A stretch of DNA of 64,000 nucleotides from Chryseobacterium geocarposphaerae (GTDB taxonomy: Bacteria > Bacteroidota > Bacteroidia > Flavobacteriales > Weeksellaceae). Position 1 is the stretch's first letter. Each line of letters opens with the position of its first letter. Positions 10,018 to 17,849 of this stretch are shown here, piece after piece. The stretch covers positions 310,001 to 374,000 of the forward strand of contig NZ_PGFD01000001.1 in assembly GCF_002797535.1 (NCBI RefSeq), read 5' to 3'. The position numbers and the translations under genes are program-made. The notes below the pieces were generated by a model. The model worked only from the letters and a program-made list of their open reading frames with translations, was not told the DNA's origin and searched no databases.

Positions 10018-10070
10018 TTTAATTTGTTTCGGCAGCGGCGGCAAAGCCGCCGCTGCCGAAACAAATTAAA
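10018..10070. repeat. GC-rich perfect palindrome, 25-bp arms
   Basis: Arms at 10018-10042 and 10046-10070 are perfect reverse complements around a 3-base AAA loop. The inner 16 bp are almost pure G+C (core CGGCAGCGGCGGC), unlike the AT-rich surroundings. The stretch 9955-10279 holds no gene. Besides this hairpin it has flanks GCTTTTCCCGCTTTCCGCAC (left) and CAAACAATTACTGCAATCGG (right), which look like the outer parts of a larger dispersed intergenic element. There is no second copy in the window. Confidence 0.85.
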
Positions 10071-10279
10071 ATGAGCTCAAACAATTACTGCAATCGGGGC
10101 TAGACTAAAGTCATTCATTTCAATTTGAAGTATCTTGTAAAATTTGTCATCGTTCAAAATCAATTTAAATAATATGGTTTTAGCCACCAAACGATTACTA
10201 ACTATCAGTAAAAATCTAACATCCAATTAATATAATTTAGAATCATTATTTTTCCTTATTTGATTATTTTTGCACAGTT

Positions 10280-11515
10280 ATGGAAAACTCAAAGAAAAAA
10301 GCCGCTATTGGCTTCATATTTATTACGTTATTGATTGATATTACGGGATGGGGGATCATCATTCCGGTAGTTCCGAAATTAATTGAGGAACTTATTCACA
10401 GTGACATAAGTGAAGCTGCCAAATATGGAGGTTGGCTGGGTTTTGCTTATGCATTTACACAATTTATTTTCTCTCCGGTTGTCGGGAATTTAAGTGATAA
10501 ATTCGGACGAAGACCGATTATTCTTATCTCGCTTTTCGGATTTGCAGTTGATTATATTTTCCTGGCTTTAGCACCCACCATTTGGTGGTTGTTTCTAGGG
10601 AGGGTTATTGCGGGAATTACCGGAGCCAGTGTTACAACAGCGAGTGCTTATATTGCGGATATTTCAAGCGATGAAGACAGAGCCAAGAATTTTGGTTTGA
10701 TTGGCGCCGCTTTCGGACTAGGATTTATTATCGGACCGGTATTAGGTGGAGTCTTGGGACATTACGGTTCAAGAGTTCCTTTTTACGCAGCGGCAGGATT
10801 GTGTTTATTAAACTTTCTTTATGGGTATTTCATTCTTCCGGAAAGTCTGGATAAAGATAAAAGAAGAGAATTTAACTGGAAAAGAGCTAATCCGATCGGA
10901 TCATTTAAGTTTTTAGGAAAGCATCCCGAAATTTCGGGTCTCATAGTTTCTTTGATATTAATCTACATTGCAGGACATGCTGTACAGAGTAACTGGAGCT
11001 TCTTTACCATGTACAAATTCAGCTGGACTGAAAGAATGGTGGGGATTTCCCTCGGAGTTGTAGGTTTATTGGTGGGATTAGTTCAGGGAGGTTTGATTCG
11101 ATGGACAACACCAAGATTGGGCGAACAAAAAAGCATTTATTACGGATTGGCCTTATATGCCATCGGAATGCTGTTGTTTGCTTTTGCCTCACAAGGCTGG
11201 ATGATGTTCGTATTCCTTATTCCTTACTGTTTGGGAGGAATTTGCGGTCCGGCTTTACAATCAGTCATTACGAAAAGTGTTCCTTCGAACGAACAGGGAG
11301 AATTGCAAGGAGCTTTAACGAGTCTAATGAGTGCAACTTCTATTATCGGGCCTCCGGTGATGACGAATTTATTTTATTTCTTTACCCATGACGAAGCGCC
11401 CTTTAAGTTTTCAGGAGCACCATTCTTCTTAGCATTTGTATTAATGGCTGTAAGTGTAATTATCACTTATTTTAATTTTAAAAACAAGGATTCAGAAAAA
11501 GAAAGTATCAAATAA
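10280..11515 (+). CDS. TetA-like MFS drug/proton antiporter
   Basis: A 411-residue, 12-helix major facilitator protein. Its first helix has [19 protein letters not shown], and motif A is [11 protein letters not shown] between helices 2 and 3. Motif C is [15 protein letters not shown] in helix 5, the antiporter motif of drug-efflux MFS proteins. The layout resembles the TCR/Tet class A-B family. Chromosomal TetA-like pumps in Flavobacteriia are common and their drug profile is not established by sequence. A TATTTTTG box at 10265-10272 ends 7 bases before the ATG. The gene is monocistronic and ends in a 30-bp perfect palindrome. Confidence 0.8.
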   Translation: MENSKKKAAIGFIFITLLIDITGWGIIIPVVPKLIEELIHSDISEAAKYGGWLGFAYAFTQFIFSPVVGNLSDKFGRRPIILISLFGFAVDYIFLALAPTIWWLFLGRVIAGITGASVTTASAYIADISSDEDRAKNFGLIGAAFGLGFIIGPVLGGVLGHYGSRVPFYAAAGLCLLNFLYGYFILPESLDKDKRREFNWKRANPIGSFKFLGKHPEISGLIVSLILIYIAGHAVQSNWSFFTMYKFSWTERMVGISLGVVGLLVGLVQGGLIRWTTPRLGEQKSIYYGLALYAIGMLLFAFASQGWMMFVFLIPYCLGGICGPALQSVITKSVPSNEQGELQGALTSLMSATSIIGPPVMTNLFYFFTHDEAPFKFSGAPFFLAFVLMAVSVIITYFNFKNKDSEKESIK

Positions 11516-11516
11516 A

Positions 11517-11546
11517 AACAAGGGGATCAAATTTGATCCCCTTGTT
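11517..11546. terminator. Loop-less 30-bp palindrome after the Tet-like pump
   Basis: The halves 11517-11531 and 11532-11546 are exact reverse complements (core GGGGATCAAATTTGATCCCC). The palindrome lies just after the stop codon. It has no long T tract, so termination would be hairpin-only or factor-assisted. Confidence 0.6.
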
Positions 11547-11883
11547 GCTTTTGAAGAAGTATATGAATTTATGAAATGAATTTTACAATAATTGATGTTT
11601 TAAATATAATAAAGTATTTGAATTAAATCAAATTTAAGTGAATTAATTTTTCTTTAACAATTTAAATTGCTTATTAAAGGAGAAATTAATAGGTCCTTTG
11701 GACTGTGTTCGCATCCTTAGGCTCTGTCGGAATAGCAATCATATATTGAATTGTCTTAAACTCAAATAATAAAGCTTAAACTCTAAACCAGATATTTAAC
11801 CCCTTATTGTTTAAATTCTTAAAATTTATTTAAAATTGATATATAGCATAATACAATTGCATAATCTTTCGTAATTTTGGCAA
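11547..11883. other. Gene-free stretch before tatA
   Basis: These 337 bases contain no credible reading frame and no tRNA-like fold. The only recognisable signal is TAATTTTG at 11872-11879, a -7 promoter element that ends 4 bases before the tatA ATG. Confidence 0.6.
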
Positions 11884-12222
11884 ATGGAATTAAGCATTGG
11901 AGAAATGGCATTGATTGCCGTAGCAATCGTTGTATTATTCGGACCGGATAAACTTCCTCAGATTGCGCGTGACTTGGGAGCAGGCGTAAGAAAAATGCGT
12001 GGTGCAGTGGAAGACATCAAAACGGAGATCATGAAAGAAACCGATAATCCTGTTTCTGAGATCAAGCGTGAGATTGAAAAAGTAAAAGATGCTGCCAAAG
12101 ATTTTAATCCCATGAAAGATATTGAAAAAGATATCTTAACCGAACCTTCTTCCACGAAAACAGAGCAGGTGCAAATTAAACCTTCAGAGGATGAAACGTA
12201 TGAAGGACCTGTAAGCAGATAA
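11884..12222 (+). CDS. tatA: Twin-arginine translocase subunit TatA/TatE
   Basis: A 112-residue protein with the Tat pore layout: a single N-terminal membrane helix (MELSIGEMALIAVAIVVLFG), the hinge FGPDKLP, then an amphipathic helix and a charged, disordered tail. It forms the homo-oligomeric channel that moves folded twin-arginine proteins across the inner membrane. FGPDKLP is slightly TatB-like, but Bacteroidota usually have TatA and TatC only. It leads a tight rightward group: the PAP2 gene starts 8 bases downstream, then the TPR gene overlaps by 4 bases. The promoter box is so close that the message may be leaderless. Confidence 0.88.
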   Translation: MELSIGEMALIAVAIVVLFGPDKLPQIARDLGAGVRKMRGAVEDIKTEIMKETDNPVSEIKREIEKVKDAAKDFNPMKDIEKDILTEPSSTKTEQVQIKPSEDETYEGPVSR

Positions 12223-12230
12223 GATAGAGT

Positions 12231-12797
12231 ATGGAAGAAATCATTCAGGAAGATAAAAGCGTATTTTTATATCTAAATAACCTAGGAAGTTCCTCTTTCG
12301 ATCAGTTTTGGATGCTGATTTCAAGTACCTGGATTTGGGTTCCGCTTTATATTATTTTCTGTTATTTACTTTTCAAAAATTATAAGCTAAGATCTTTTGT
12401 CTTTATATTAATATTTGTCGCGATCGGAGTTACTATTTCTGATCAGTTAGCAGGTGTATTTAAATATGGAGTTGCGAGATTAAGACCTTGCCATGACCCT
12501 AGTTTACAGGATCACATGAGAATTGTGAAATGTGGAGGTCAGTTCGGTTTTTATTCGGCACATGCTTCAAACACTTTCTTTTTAGCAACTTATTTAAGTT
12601 TTTTATTAAAAAATAAGCTAAATTGGTTTCCTTATTTTATATTTGTGTGGGCTGCAATCGTAGCATACAGCAGAATTTATTTAGGTGTGCATTTCCCGAT
12701 AGATATTTTGGTGGGGGCGTTTGTTGGATCTTTATTGGGAGGGCTTTTTGCTATGCTCGCCAAAAAAGTGATCAACAAACAAACTAAAACTATATGA
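12231..12797 (+). CDS. PAP2-family membrane phosphatase
   Basis: A 188-residue inner-membrane protein with the three-part PAP2 active site: KYGVARLRP (motif I, K-x6-RP form), FYSAHASN (motif II, S-A-H-A-S in place of P-S-G-H), and SRIYLGVHFPIDILVG (motif III, S-R-x5-H-x3-D). The family removes phosphate from lipid phosphates such as undecaprenyl pyrophosphate or phosphatidate. The altered motif II is common in Bacteroidota members. It sits 8 bases after tatA and overlaps the following TPR gene by 4 bases (ATGA), so the three are co-translated. Substrate unresolved; undecaprenyl pyrophosphate recycling is the usual guess. Confidence 0.85.
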   Translation: MEEIIQEDKSVFLYLNNLGSSSFDQFWMLISSTWIWVPLYIIFCYLLFKNYKLRSFVFILIFVAIGVTISDQLAGVFKYGVARLRPCHDPSLQDHMRIVKCGGQFGFYSAHASNTFFLATYLSFLLKNKLNWFPYFIFVWAAIVAYSRIYLGVHFPIDILVGAFVGSLLGGLFAMLAKKVINKQTKTI

Positions 12798-13615
12798 AAA
12801 CAAAACTCCTATTTTTTACTTTCGCCACTTTTTCAGTGGTTCAATTATTCCACGGACAAGACAAAAAAACAGCAGAAGAATGTTTCAGTAAGGCCGACTA
12901 TAAATGTGCTGAAGAACAATATACAAAGCTTGCTGAAAAAGAACAAATTCAGAAATTTCAGTCAGAATATTACGATAAACTCGGAACTTCACAACGCAGA
13001 TTAGGTAAAACAACTCAAGCATTCAAATCCTATGAATCTGCTTTAAAATCAAACCCGAAATCTGTTTCTGTATATGAAAATCTGGCGTCTTTGCATAATC
13101 TGAAAGGAAGTAAAACGAAAGCTTTAGAGTATGTTAATACAGGGATATCATTAGAGCCAGAGAGTGCTAATCTTTATTTACTCCGGTCCAAAATATATGA
13201 CAATCTAGGAAAGAAAGATTTGGCGCAGAAAGATTTACAGCATATTTTAAGCTTTGCTCCTGATAATATTCTTGCAAGAACCGGACTGGCGAATCTTAAA
13301 AAAAGAAACGGCGATCTTGAAGGTGCTTTAAAAGATTATAATCAGTTAATTTCTGAAAAGCCCGAATCATTATTATACAGCGGGAGAGGGGATATTTACC
13401 TTAAAATGAAAAAAACAAAAGAAGCGCTTGCTGATGTTAATAAATCAATTTCTGTTGATCCGAAATTCGCTCAGGCTTACGTTACCAAAGCTCAGATTCT
13501 GTTTGATACGGCAAAACCTAAAGAAGCATGTACGAATTTAGATAAAGCAGTAAGCTTAGGTTACGAAAAAGCCCTATTACAGGAGTATTATGCTAAATGT
13601 GAAAAAAATAATTGA
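12794..13615 (+). CDS. Exported tetratricopeptide-repeat protein
   Basis: A 273-residue protein with a signal peptide (KTKLLFFTFATFSVVQLFHG). At least five tandem TPR units follow from about residue 55 onward, for example YYDKLGTSQRRLGKTTQAFK, YENLASLHNLKGSKTKALEY and YSGRGDIYLKMKKTKEALAD. TPR arrays make protein-binding solenoids, so the likely role is as a periplasmic scaffold. Cysteines near residues 30, 38 and 248-269 may form disulphides. Its ATG overlaps the PAP2 stop. No enzymatic domain is present. Confidence 0.8.
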   Translation: MKTKLLFFTFATFSVVQLFHGQDKKTAEECFSKADYKCAEEQYTKLAEKEQIQKFQSEYYDKLGTSQRRLGKTTQAFKSYESALKSNPKSVSVYENLASLHNLKGSKTKALEYVNTGISLEPESANLYLLRSKIYDNLGKKDLAQKDLQHILSFAPDNILARTGLANLKKRNGDLEGALKDYNQLISEKPESLLYSGRGDIYLKMKKTKEALADVNKSISVDPKFAQAYVTKAQILFDTAKPKEACTNLDKAVSLGYEKALLQEYYAKCEKNN

Positions 13616-13629
13616 GTTAAATATACTAT

Positions 13630-13941
13630 ATGAAATTCCCAAATCTGAAACTATTCGCTATCACAGTTTTTACTCTTGGAGCAATGACTTTTGCAAATGC
13701 TCAACAGGCTGAAACAAAGACTCAGGAGAATTCCCTTTTGGTAGCAGCTTTGAAAAAAGCTGAAGAACCTGCTTCCAAATCAATTTTTTACATTGATAAA
13801 GAAGAAAGCAGTATTGAAGCTGTAAAAAAAGTTCCTTACAAAAATATAAAAAATGTAACGGTGCTTACAGATGATAAAATCAAGAAAAAATTCAAAGAAA
13901 AAGGAATCACCCAAATAGTGATGGTAAATACAAAAAAATAA
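13630..13941 (+). CDS. Small exported protein of unknown function
   Basis: A 103-residue protein with a clear signal peptide (LFAITVFTLGAMTFANAQ). The mature part is lysine-rich and contains IFYIDKEESSIEAVKKV and NVTVLTDDKIKKKFKEKG, which could form a small alpha/beta fold. I do not recognise a family. It starts 14 bases after the TPR gene and is the last gene of the tatA group, so it is probably co-transcribed with it. Confidence 0.6.
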   Translation: MKFPNLKLFAITVFTLGAMTFANAQQAETKTQENSLLVAALKKAEEPASKSIFYIDKEESSIEAVKKVPYKNIKNVTVLTDDKIKKKFKEKGITQIVMVNTKK

Positions 13942-14000
13942 TTTTATATTCACTTGGTACATCCTTTAAAAGAATGTGCCAAGTGAAAATATTGAGATAT

Positions 14001-14474
14001 TTAATCGTTATGATATGGTTTTCCCTGTAAAATCTGATCAGCACGATACAACTGCTCCACAATAAACAAGCGGATCATTTGATGGGTAAATGTCATTTTA
14101 GATAATGACATTTTTTCATTGGTCCTGTTATAAATTTCATCAGAAAATCCATAGGCTCCCCCAATTAAAAGATGAATCTTTTTTACAGAGGAATTCATCC
14201 ACATATCTATTTTTTGTGCAAATTCACGGCTGGTAAACTGTTTTCCTTTCTCGTCCAGAATCACAACCAGATCATTTTTATCAATGTGGTTCAGAAAAAG
14301 TTTTGCTTCTTCCTTTTTAAGAAGATCAGGAGTAAGGTTTTTAGCATTTTTTACATCCGGAATTTCGATAATTTCAAAATTCCAGTGTTTAGGGAGGCGT
14401 TTCAGATAGTAACTGATTAATGACGTGATTTCTTTATCATCAGTTTTTCCGATACAAAGCAAATTGATCTGCAT
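14001..14474 (-). CDS. rlmH: 23S rRNA pseudouridine-1915 N3-methyltransferase
   Basis: A 157-residue SPOUT methyltransferase, the standard length for RlmH. The C-terminal knot is explicit: LLIGGAYGFSDEIYNRTNEK, then MTFTHQMIRLFIVEQLYRA and the closing YRADQILQGKPYH. RlmH methylates pseudouridine 1915 in helix 69 of the assembled 70S ribosome, using SAM bound in the trefoil knot. It is single and convergent with the tatA group. The terminal residues after PYH are Asn-Asp rather than the more usual basic residue. Confidence 0.96.
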   Translation of the reverse strand: MQINLLCIGKTDDKEITSLISYYLKRLPKHWNFEIIEIPDVKNAKNLTPDLLKKEEAKLFLNHIDKNDLVVILDEKGKQFTSREFAQKIDMWMNSSVKKIHLLIGGAYGFSDEIYNRTNEKMSLSKMTFTHQMIRLFIVEQLYRADQILQGKPYHND

Positions 14475-14571
14475 TTCCTGGCTTTAAATATTTACGGGGA
14501 CAAAGATATTCATAAATTAAAGAAAGACATAATTCACAGTGTTTTTAAACGTTTTCAAATTTAAAAATCAT

Positions 14572-14579
14572 TACTTTTG
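14572..14579 (+). promoter_or_regulatory. Bacteroidota -7 element (TACTTTTG)
   Basis: TACTTTTG matches TAnnTTTG and lies 16 bases before the gene at 14596. The -33 partner is not clear. Confidence 0.45.
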
Positions 14580-14595
14580 TTAGAACACCAATCCG

Positions 14596-15618
14596 ATGCA
14601 AGTAAAAATCCTTTCTTGTCTGCTTTTTTGTTTTTCATCAGTTTCTTACGCTCAGGAAATTGGTGAAACCCGGGATGAAAAATATCTAGAAGAAGATAAA
14701 AAGAAAGTTTCGGTGGTGACAGGATTGAGCTACATTCACAATATTTTCGGATTGTTATATCAGGATAAAATTTTTCGATTAAGGCCCAATGACGCATTTT
14801 ACACCGAATTTTTCTTACGCTATAGATGGCTGGATGTGAGTTTTTCATTGGCTCCGAAACTCACAAGAATCAATAATGATGACCCGGAAAAAGGAAAATC
14901 AAAATACTTTAATGTAGGATTTACTTTTTTTGTGAGTCCGAAACTCCGGCAATATGTTTATTTTAGTCAGGTAAAAGGATTGTATTTTCAGGATACCAAA
15001 GAATTTATGCGCCTGATTTACGGTGATGCTTATAATGAGGAAGGATATCTGCAGTTTCCTGATGCTAAATACAGATCTTTTAAAGGAGAAACAAGTTATT
15101 TGCTACTGGGAAATAAAAACGATTACAGAAGTTTTAACAATATGACGTATGAGCCACTGAAAGACGTTTTTATTGTAAGTACAGGTCTGTTTTATCAGTA
15201 TAATATTCTCAGTGACTTTAACAAAACAATTTATCAGGGTGAAATCTTTAATGAAAGTGGTGACAATTCTCCTTCAAAAGATTTCAGAATTGCTTTAAGA
15301 TCGGGTGGAGGAGTACAGAAGAAAATTGAAGGGAATTGGTATGCAATATTGGAGGCTTATCCTGAATTTTATTATTCGAAACTAATTGGTGAAGACTTTC
15401 ATGATTTTAATGTAGGGCTTTACTCTAATGCGAGAATGGGGTATGACAATGGAAAATGGTTTTTCGGAGGAGGATTTCAACTGAACTGGATCAACAGTTC
15501 TAATGAGAATTTTTACTCAACAACACAATGGTTGTTTCGGATGGGAATTGGTTTCCGGTTTAATTCCCCTACATTTGTAAACAGAAACTTTGATAAAATA
15601 GATCATATTTTAAAATAG
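14596..15618 (+). CDS. Exported envelope protein of unknown function, probably an outer-membrane barrel
   Basis: A 340-residue protein with a signal peptide (KILSCLLFCFSSVSYAQ). The mature chain alternates aromatic and polar residues in strand-length blocks (AFYTEFFLRYRWLDVSFSLA, KYFNVGFTFFVSPKLRQYVY) and ends in FRMGIGFRFNSPTFVNRNFD. This pattern is typical of Bacteroidota outer-membrane beta-barrels annotated as DUF4421-like. No catalytic motif is visible. It is followed after 3 bases by the YihY-type gene, so the two are probably one transcription unit linking outer and inner membranes. The function is not known. Confidence 0.6.
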   Translation: MQVKILSCLLFCFSSVSYAQEIGETRDEKYLEEDKKKVSVVTGLSYIHNIFGLLYQDKIFRLRPNDAFYTEFFLRYRWLDVSFSLAPKLTRINNDDPEKGKSKYFNVGFTFFVSPKLRQYVYFSQVKGLYFQDTKEFMRLIYGDAYNEEGYLQFPDAKYRSFKGETSYLLLGNKNDYRSFNNMTYEPLKDVFIVSTGLFYQYNILSDFNKTIYQGEIFNESGDNSPSKDFRIALRSGGGVQKKIEGNWYAILEAYPEFYYSKLIGEDFHDFNVGLYSNARMGYDNGKWFFGGGFQLNWINSSNENFYSTTQWLFRMGIGFRFNSPTFVNRNFDKIDHILK

Positions 15619-15621
15619 AAC

Positions 15622-16641
15622 ATGGGTATAAAACTTCCTAGATTTATCTTGAAGATTCAAGAGTTTTTTGATGGTATTCATATTCCTGTTTTGGGAATAT
15701 CGCTTTGGCAGATGTTTCAGATCTATATTTCAGGTATTTTTAAAGGAAAAATAGGCAGAAAAGCAGCGGCAATTTCCTGGAGCTTTACCATAAGTTTGTT
15801 TCCTTTTCTTCTTTTCCTGCTTTCCGTATTGCCTTATATGCCGCATTATGACAAGCTTCAGTTTTATATTTTTGAAGTTTTAATGCATAATGTTTTCCCA
15901 TCCAATATGGAAGGAGATGTAAGAGGGTATATAGAAACCAATATTATTCCCAATATGAAAGGGATCAGCAATCTTACGATTATTCTGGCTTTGGTTTTTG
16001 CTACAAATGGTACTTTCTCATTAATTAATGGCTTTAATGAAAATTCTGAAGAAAAACTGACAGATGTAAAAGAATTTATTCTTTCTTTTTTCATTACCAT
16101 CGGGTTTATTTCCATTGTATTTCTGACGCTTTTCGGAGTATACTATGTAGAGGTTGTTATGAAACTTTTTACACCGTCTTATGACATTTCATGGCTGGTG
16201 GATAACCTTTCAAAGATCATTGGATTCGTTTCATTTCCTTTGTTTTATTTTATCCTTTTAGCTTTATTTTACTGGTTGGGTACCGTGAAGATTATAAGAT
16301 TCAGACAGGCGATTCCCGGAGCGATTCTGACGACAGTTTTATTTGTCCTTACAACCTATATTTTTGCCATTTATGTGAAAGATATTGCAAGGTATAACGT
16401 TTTATACGGCTCTATCGGAAGTATGATTCTTCTGATGGTTTGGGTAAATGTAAATGTATACCTGCTTCTATTCGGAAATGAGCTCAATATGGCCATAAGA
16501 AAATTAAGGCTTGAAAAATTACTTTCCGATGAACTTCAAAAAGAAGCTTTGGTGTATAAGGCTGCAGTTAAAGAACCTGATCTGGAAAGTGATGAAGAAC
16601 ATACCAGAAAATTAAATCAGGAAAACGATTCTAAAGCTTAA
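15622..16641 (+). CDS. YihY/BrkB-family inner-membrane protein
   Basis: A 339-residue protein with six predicted helices. Family marks are RKAAAISWSFTISLFPFLLF near residue 48, a middle loop with NGTFSLINGFNE, and LYGSIGSMILLMVWVNVNVY near residue 270, followed by LLFGNELNMAI. The family was once annotated as ribonuclease BN; that is not correct for these membrane proteins, and no activity is firmly assigned. The charged cytoplasmic tail (about 45 residues) is Glu/Lys rich. It is co-directional with the preceding envelope gene, only 3 bases apart. Confidence 0.85.
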   Translation: MGIKLPRFILKIQEFFDGIHIPVLGISLWQMFQIYISGIFKGKIGRKAAAISWSFTISLFPFLLFLLSVLPYMPHYDKLQFYIFEVLMHNVFPSNMEGDVRGYIETNIIPNMKGISNLTIILALVFATNGTFSLINGFNENSEEKLTDVKEFILSFFITIGFISIVFLTLFGVYYVEVVMKLFTPSYDISWLVDNLSKIIGFVSFPLFYFILLALFYWLGTVKIIRFRQAIPGAILTTVLFVLTTYIFAIYVKDIARYNVLYGSIGSMILLMVWVNVNVYLLLFGNELNMAIRKLRLEKLLSDELQKEALVYKAAVKEPDLESDEEHTRKLNQENDSKA

Positions 16642-16668
16642 GATTACGTTAAAAAGTTTTTCTGATTT

Positions 16669-17838
16669 TTAGTCTTCTGAAAATTTCTTAGAGCTTATTT
16701 TCAAAATCATATATCCTAAAAAAGCAGATAAAAAAGAAGCCACCAATATGGCGAATTTGGCCTCATCCTGAATCTGTATTTCTGTTTTAAAGGAAAGTAA
16801 AGCGATAAAAATAGACATCGTAAAGCCAATTCCTGCCAAACAGCCTACTCCAATCATTTGCATCCATGAGCTGTTCTGTGGCAGCGAGCTTAGTTTAAAT
16901 TTTATAGCAAGAAAAGAGAACAGGTTAATGCCAATAAGCTTACCTAGAACTAATCCGCAGACAATTCCGAGTCCTAACGTATTAGTGAGTCCTCCTATCA
17001 TTGTAGCATTGAATGTGATATTAGTGTTGGCAAGCGCAAATATGGGCATGATTAAAAAACTTACCGGAACGCTTAATGTATGTTCAAGTTTTTCTAAAGG
17101 CGATATTTCTGTATCAGATTCATTGGTGGGAATTGAAAAGGCTAATAAAACACCTGCAATAGTAGCATGAATTCCTGAATGATGAAGAAAATACCATAAA
17201 AATATTCCCGGAATAATATAGAAAATAAGCTTAGTAACTTTAAAAAAGTTTAAAATAAATAGTAATAAAGTCACTCCTAAAGAAAGCAGTAAATACACCC
17301 AGTGTATCTGATCTGTATAAAATATTGCTATTACGAGTATTGCTCCTAAATCGTCTACAATAGCCAGAGCAGCCAGAAAAATTTTAATAGAATTCGGAAT
17401 CCTGCTTCCCAGCATGGAAATAATAGCCAAGGAAAATGCAATGTCAGTAGCCATGGGAATTCCCCATCCGTTTTCGTATTGAGTACCAATATTAAAAATA
17501 GTGAAAATGACAGCCGGAACAATCATTCCGCCGATAGCAGCAAAGATAGGAAGAGAAGCATTCTTAAACGAAGAAAGTTCTCCTTCAATAATTTCTCTTT
17601 TAATTTCAAGACCTACTAAAAGAAAAAAGACAGCCATTAAACCATCATTGATCCAGACGCTTACCGGATATTCTAAATGAAAAACAGAAACACCTATTTT
17701 TTTATCTAAAAAACGCTGAAAGCCATCACCAACAGACGAATTGGCGATGAGTAATGAAATTATAACACATAAAATGAGCATAATTCCTGAAAACTGACTG
17801 TTATTAAAGAATCTTTTAAAATATAAAGTCAAATTCAT
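16669..17838 (-). CDS. nhaA: Na+/H+ antiporter NhaA
   Basis: A 389-residue inner-membrane antiporter that exports one sodium for two protons and protects against salt and alkaline stress. The ion-binding aspartate pair is in AALAIVDDLGAILVIAIFY (equivalent to Asp163/Asp164 of the E. coli protein). The N-terminal half also has FFLLVGLEIKREIIEGEL, a family hallmark, and the helix 4 region GWGIPMATDIAFSLAI supplies the crossing extended segment and the conserved Asp. Length matches the family. It lies 11 bases downstream of the (p)ppGpp synthetase gene in the same direction, so a shared transcript is likely. Confidence 0.95.
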   Translation of the reverse strand: MNLTLYFKRFFNNSQFSGIMLILCVIISLLIANSSVGDGFQRFLDKKIGVSVFHLEYPVSVWINDGLMAVFFLLVGLEIKREIIEGELSSFKNASLPIFAAIGGMIVPAVIFTIFNIGTQYENGWGIPMATDIAFSLAIISMLGSRIPNSIKIFLAALAIVDDLGAILVIAIFYTDQIHWVYLLLSLGVTLLLFILNFFKVTKLIFYIIPGIFLWYFLHHSGIHATIAGVLLAFSIPTNESDTEISPLEKLEHTLSVPVSFLIMPIFALANTNITFNATMIGGLTNTLGLGIVCGLVLGKLIGINLFSFLAIKFKLSSLPQNSSWMQMIGVGCLAGIGFTMSIFIALLSFKTEIQIQDEAKFAILVASFLSAFLGYMILKISSKKFSED

Positions 17839-17849
17839 ATCAATCCCGA

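Noticed and set aside
11101..11391. 96-codon plus frame inside the Tet-like pump
   Set aside because: It lies in a different frame of an intact MFS gene and is without motif.
14172..14420. Plus-strand frame inside rlmH
   Set aside because: rlmH is an unmistakable family member on the minus strand; the plus frame has no recognisable domain.
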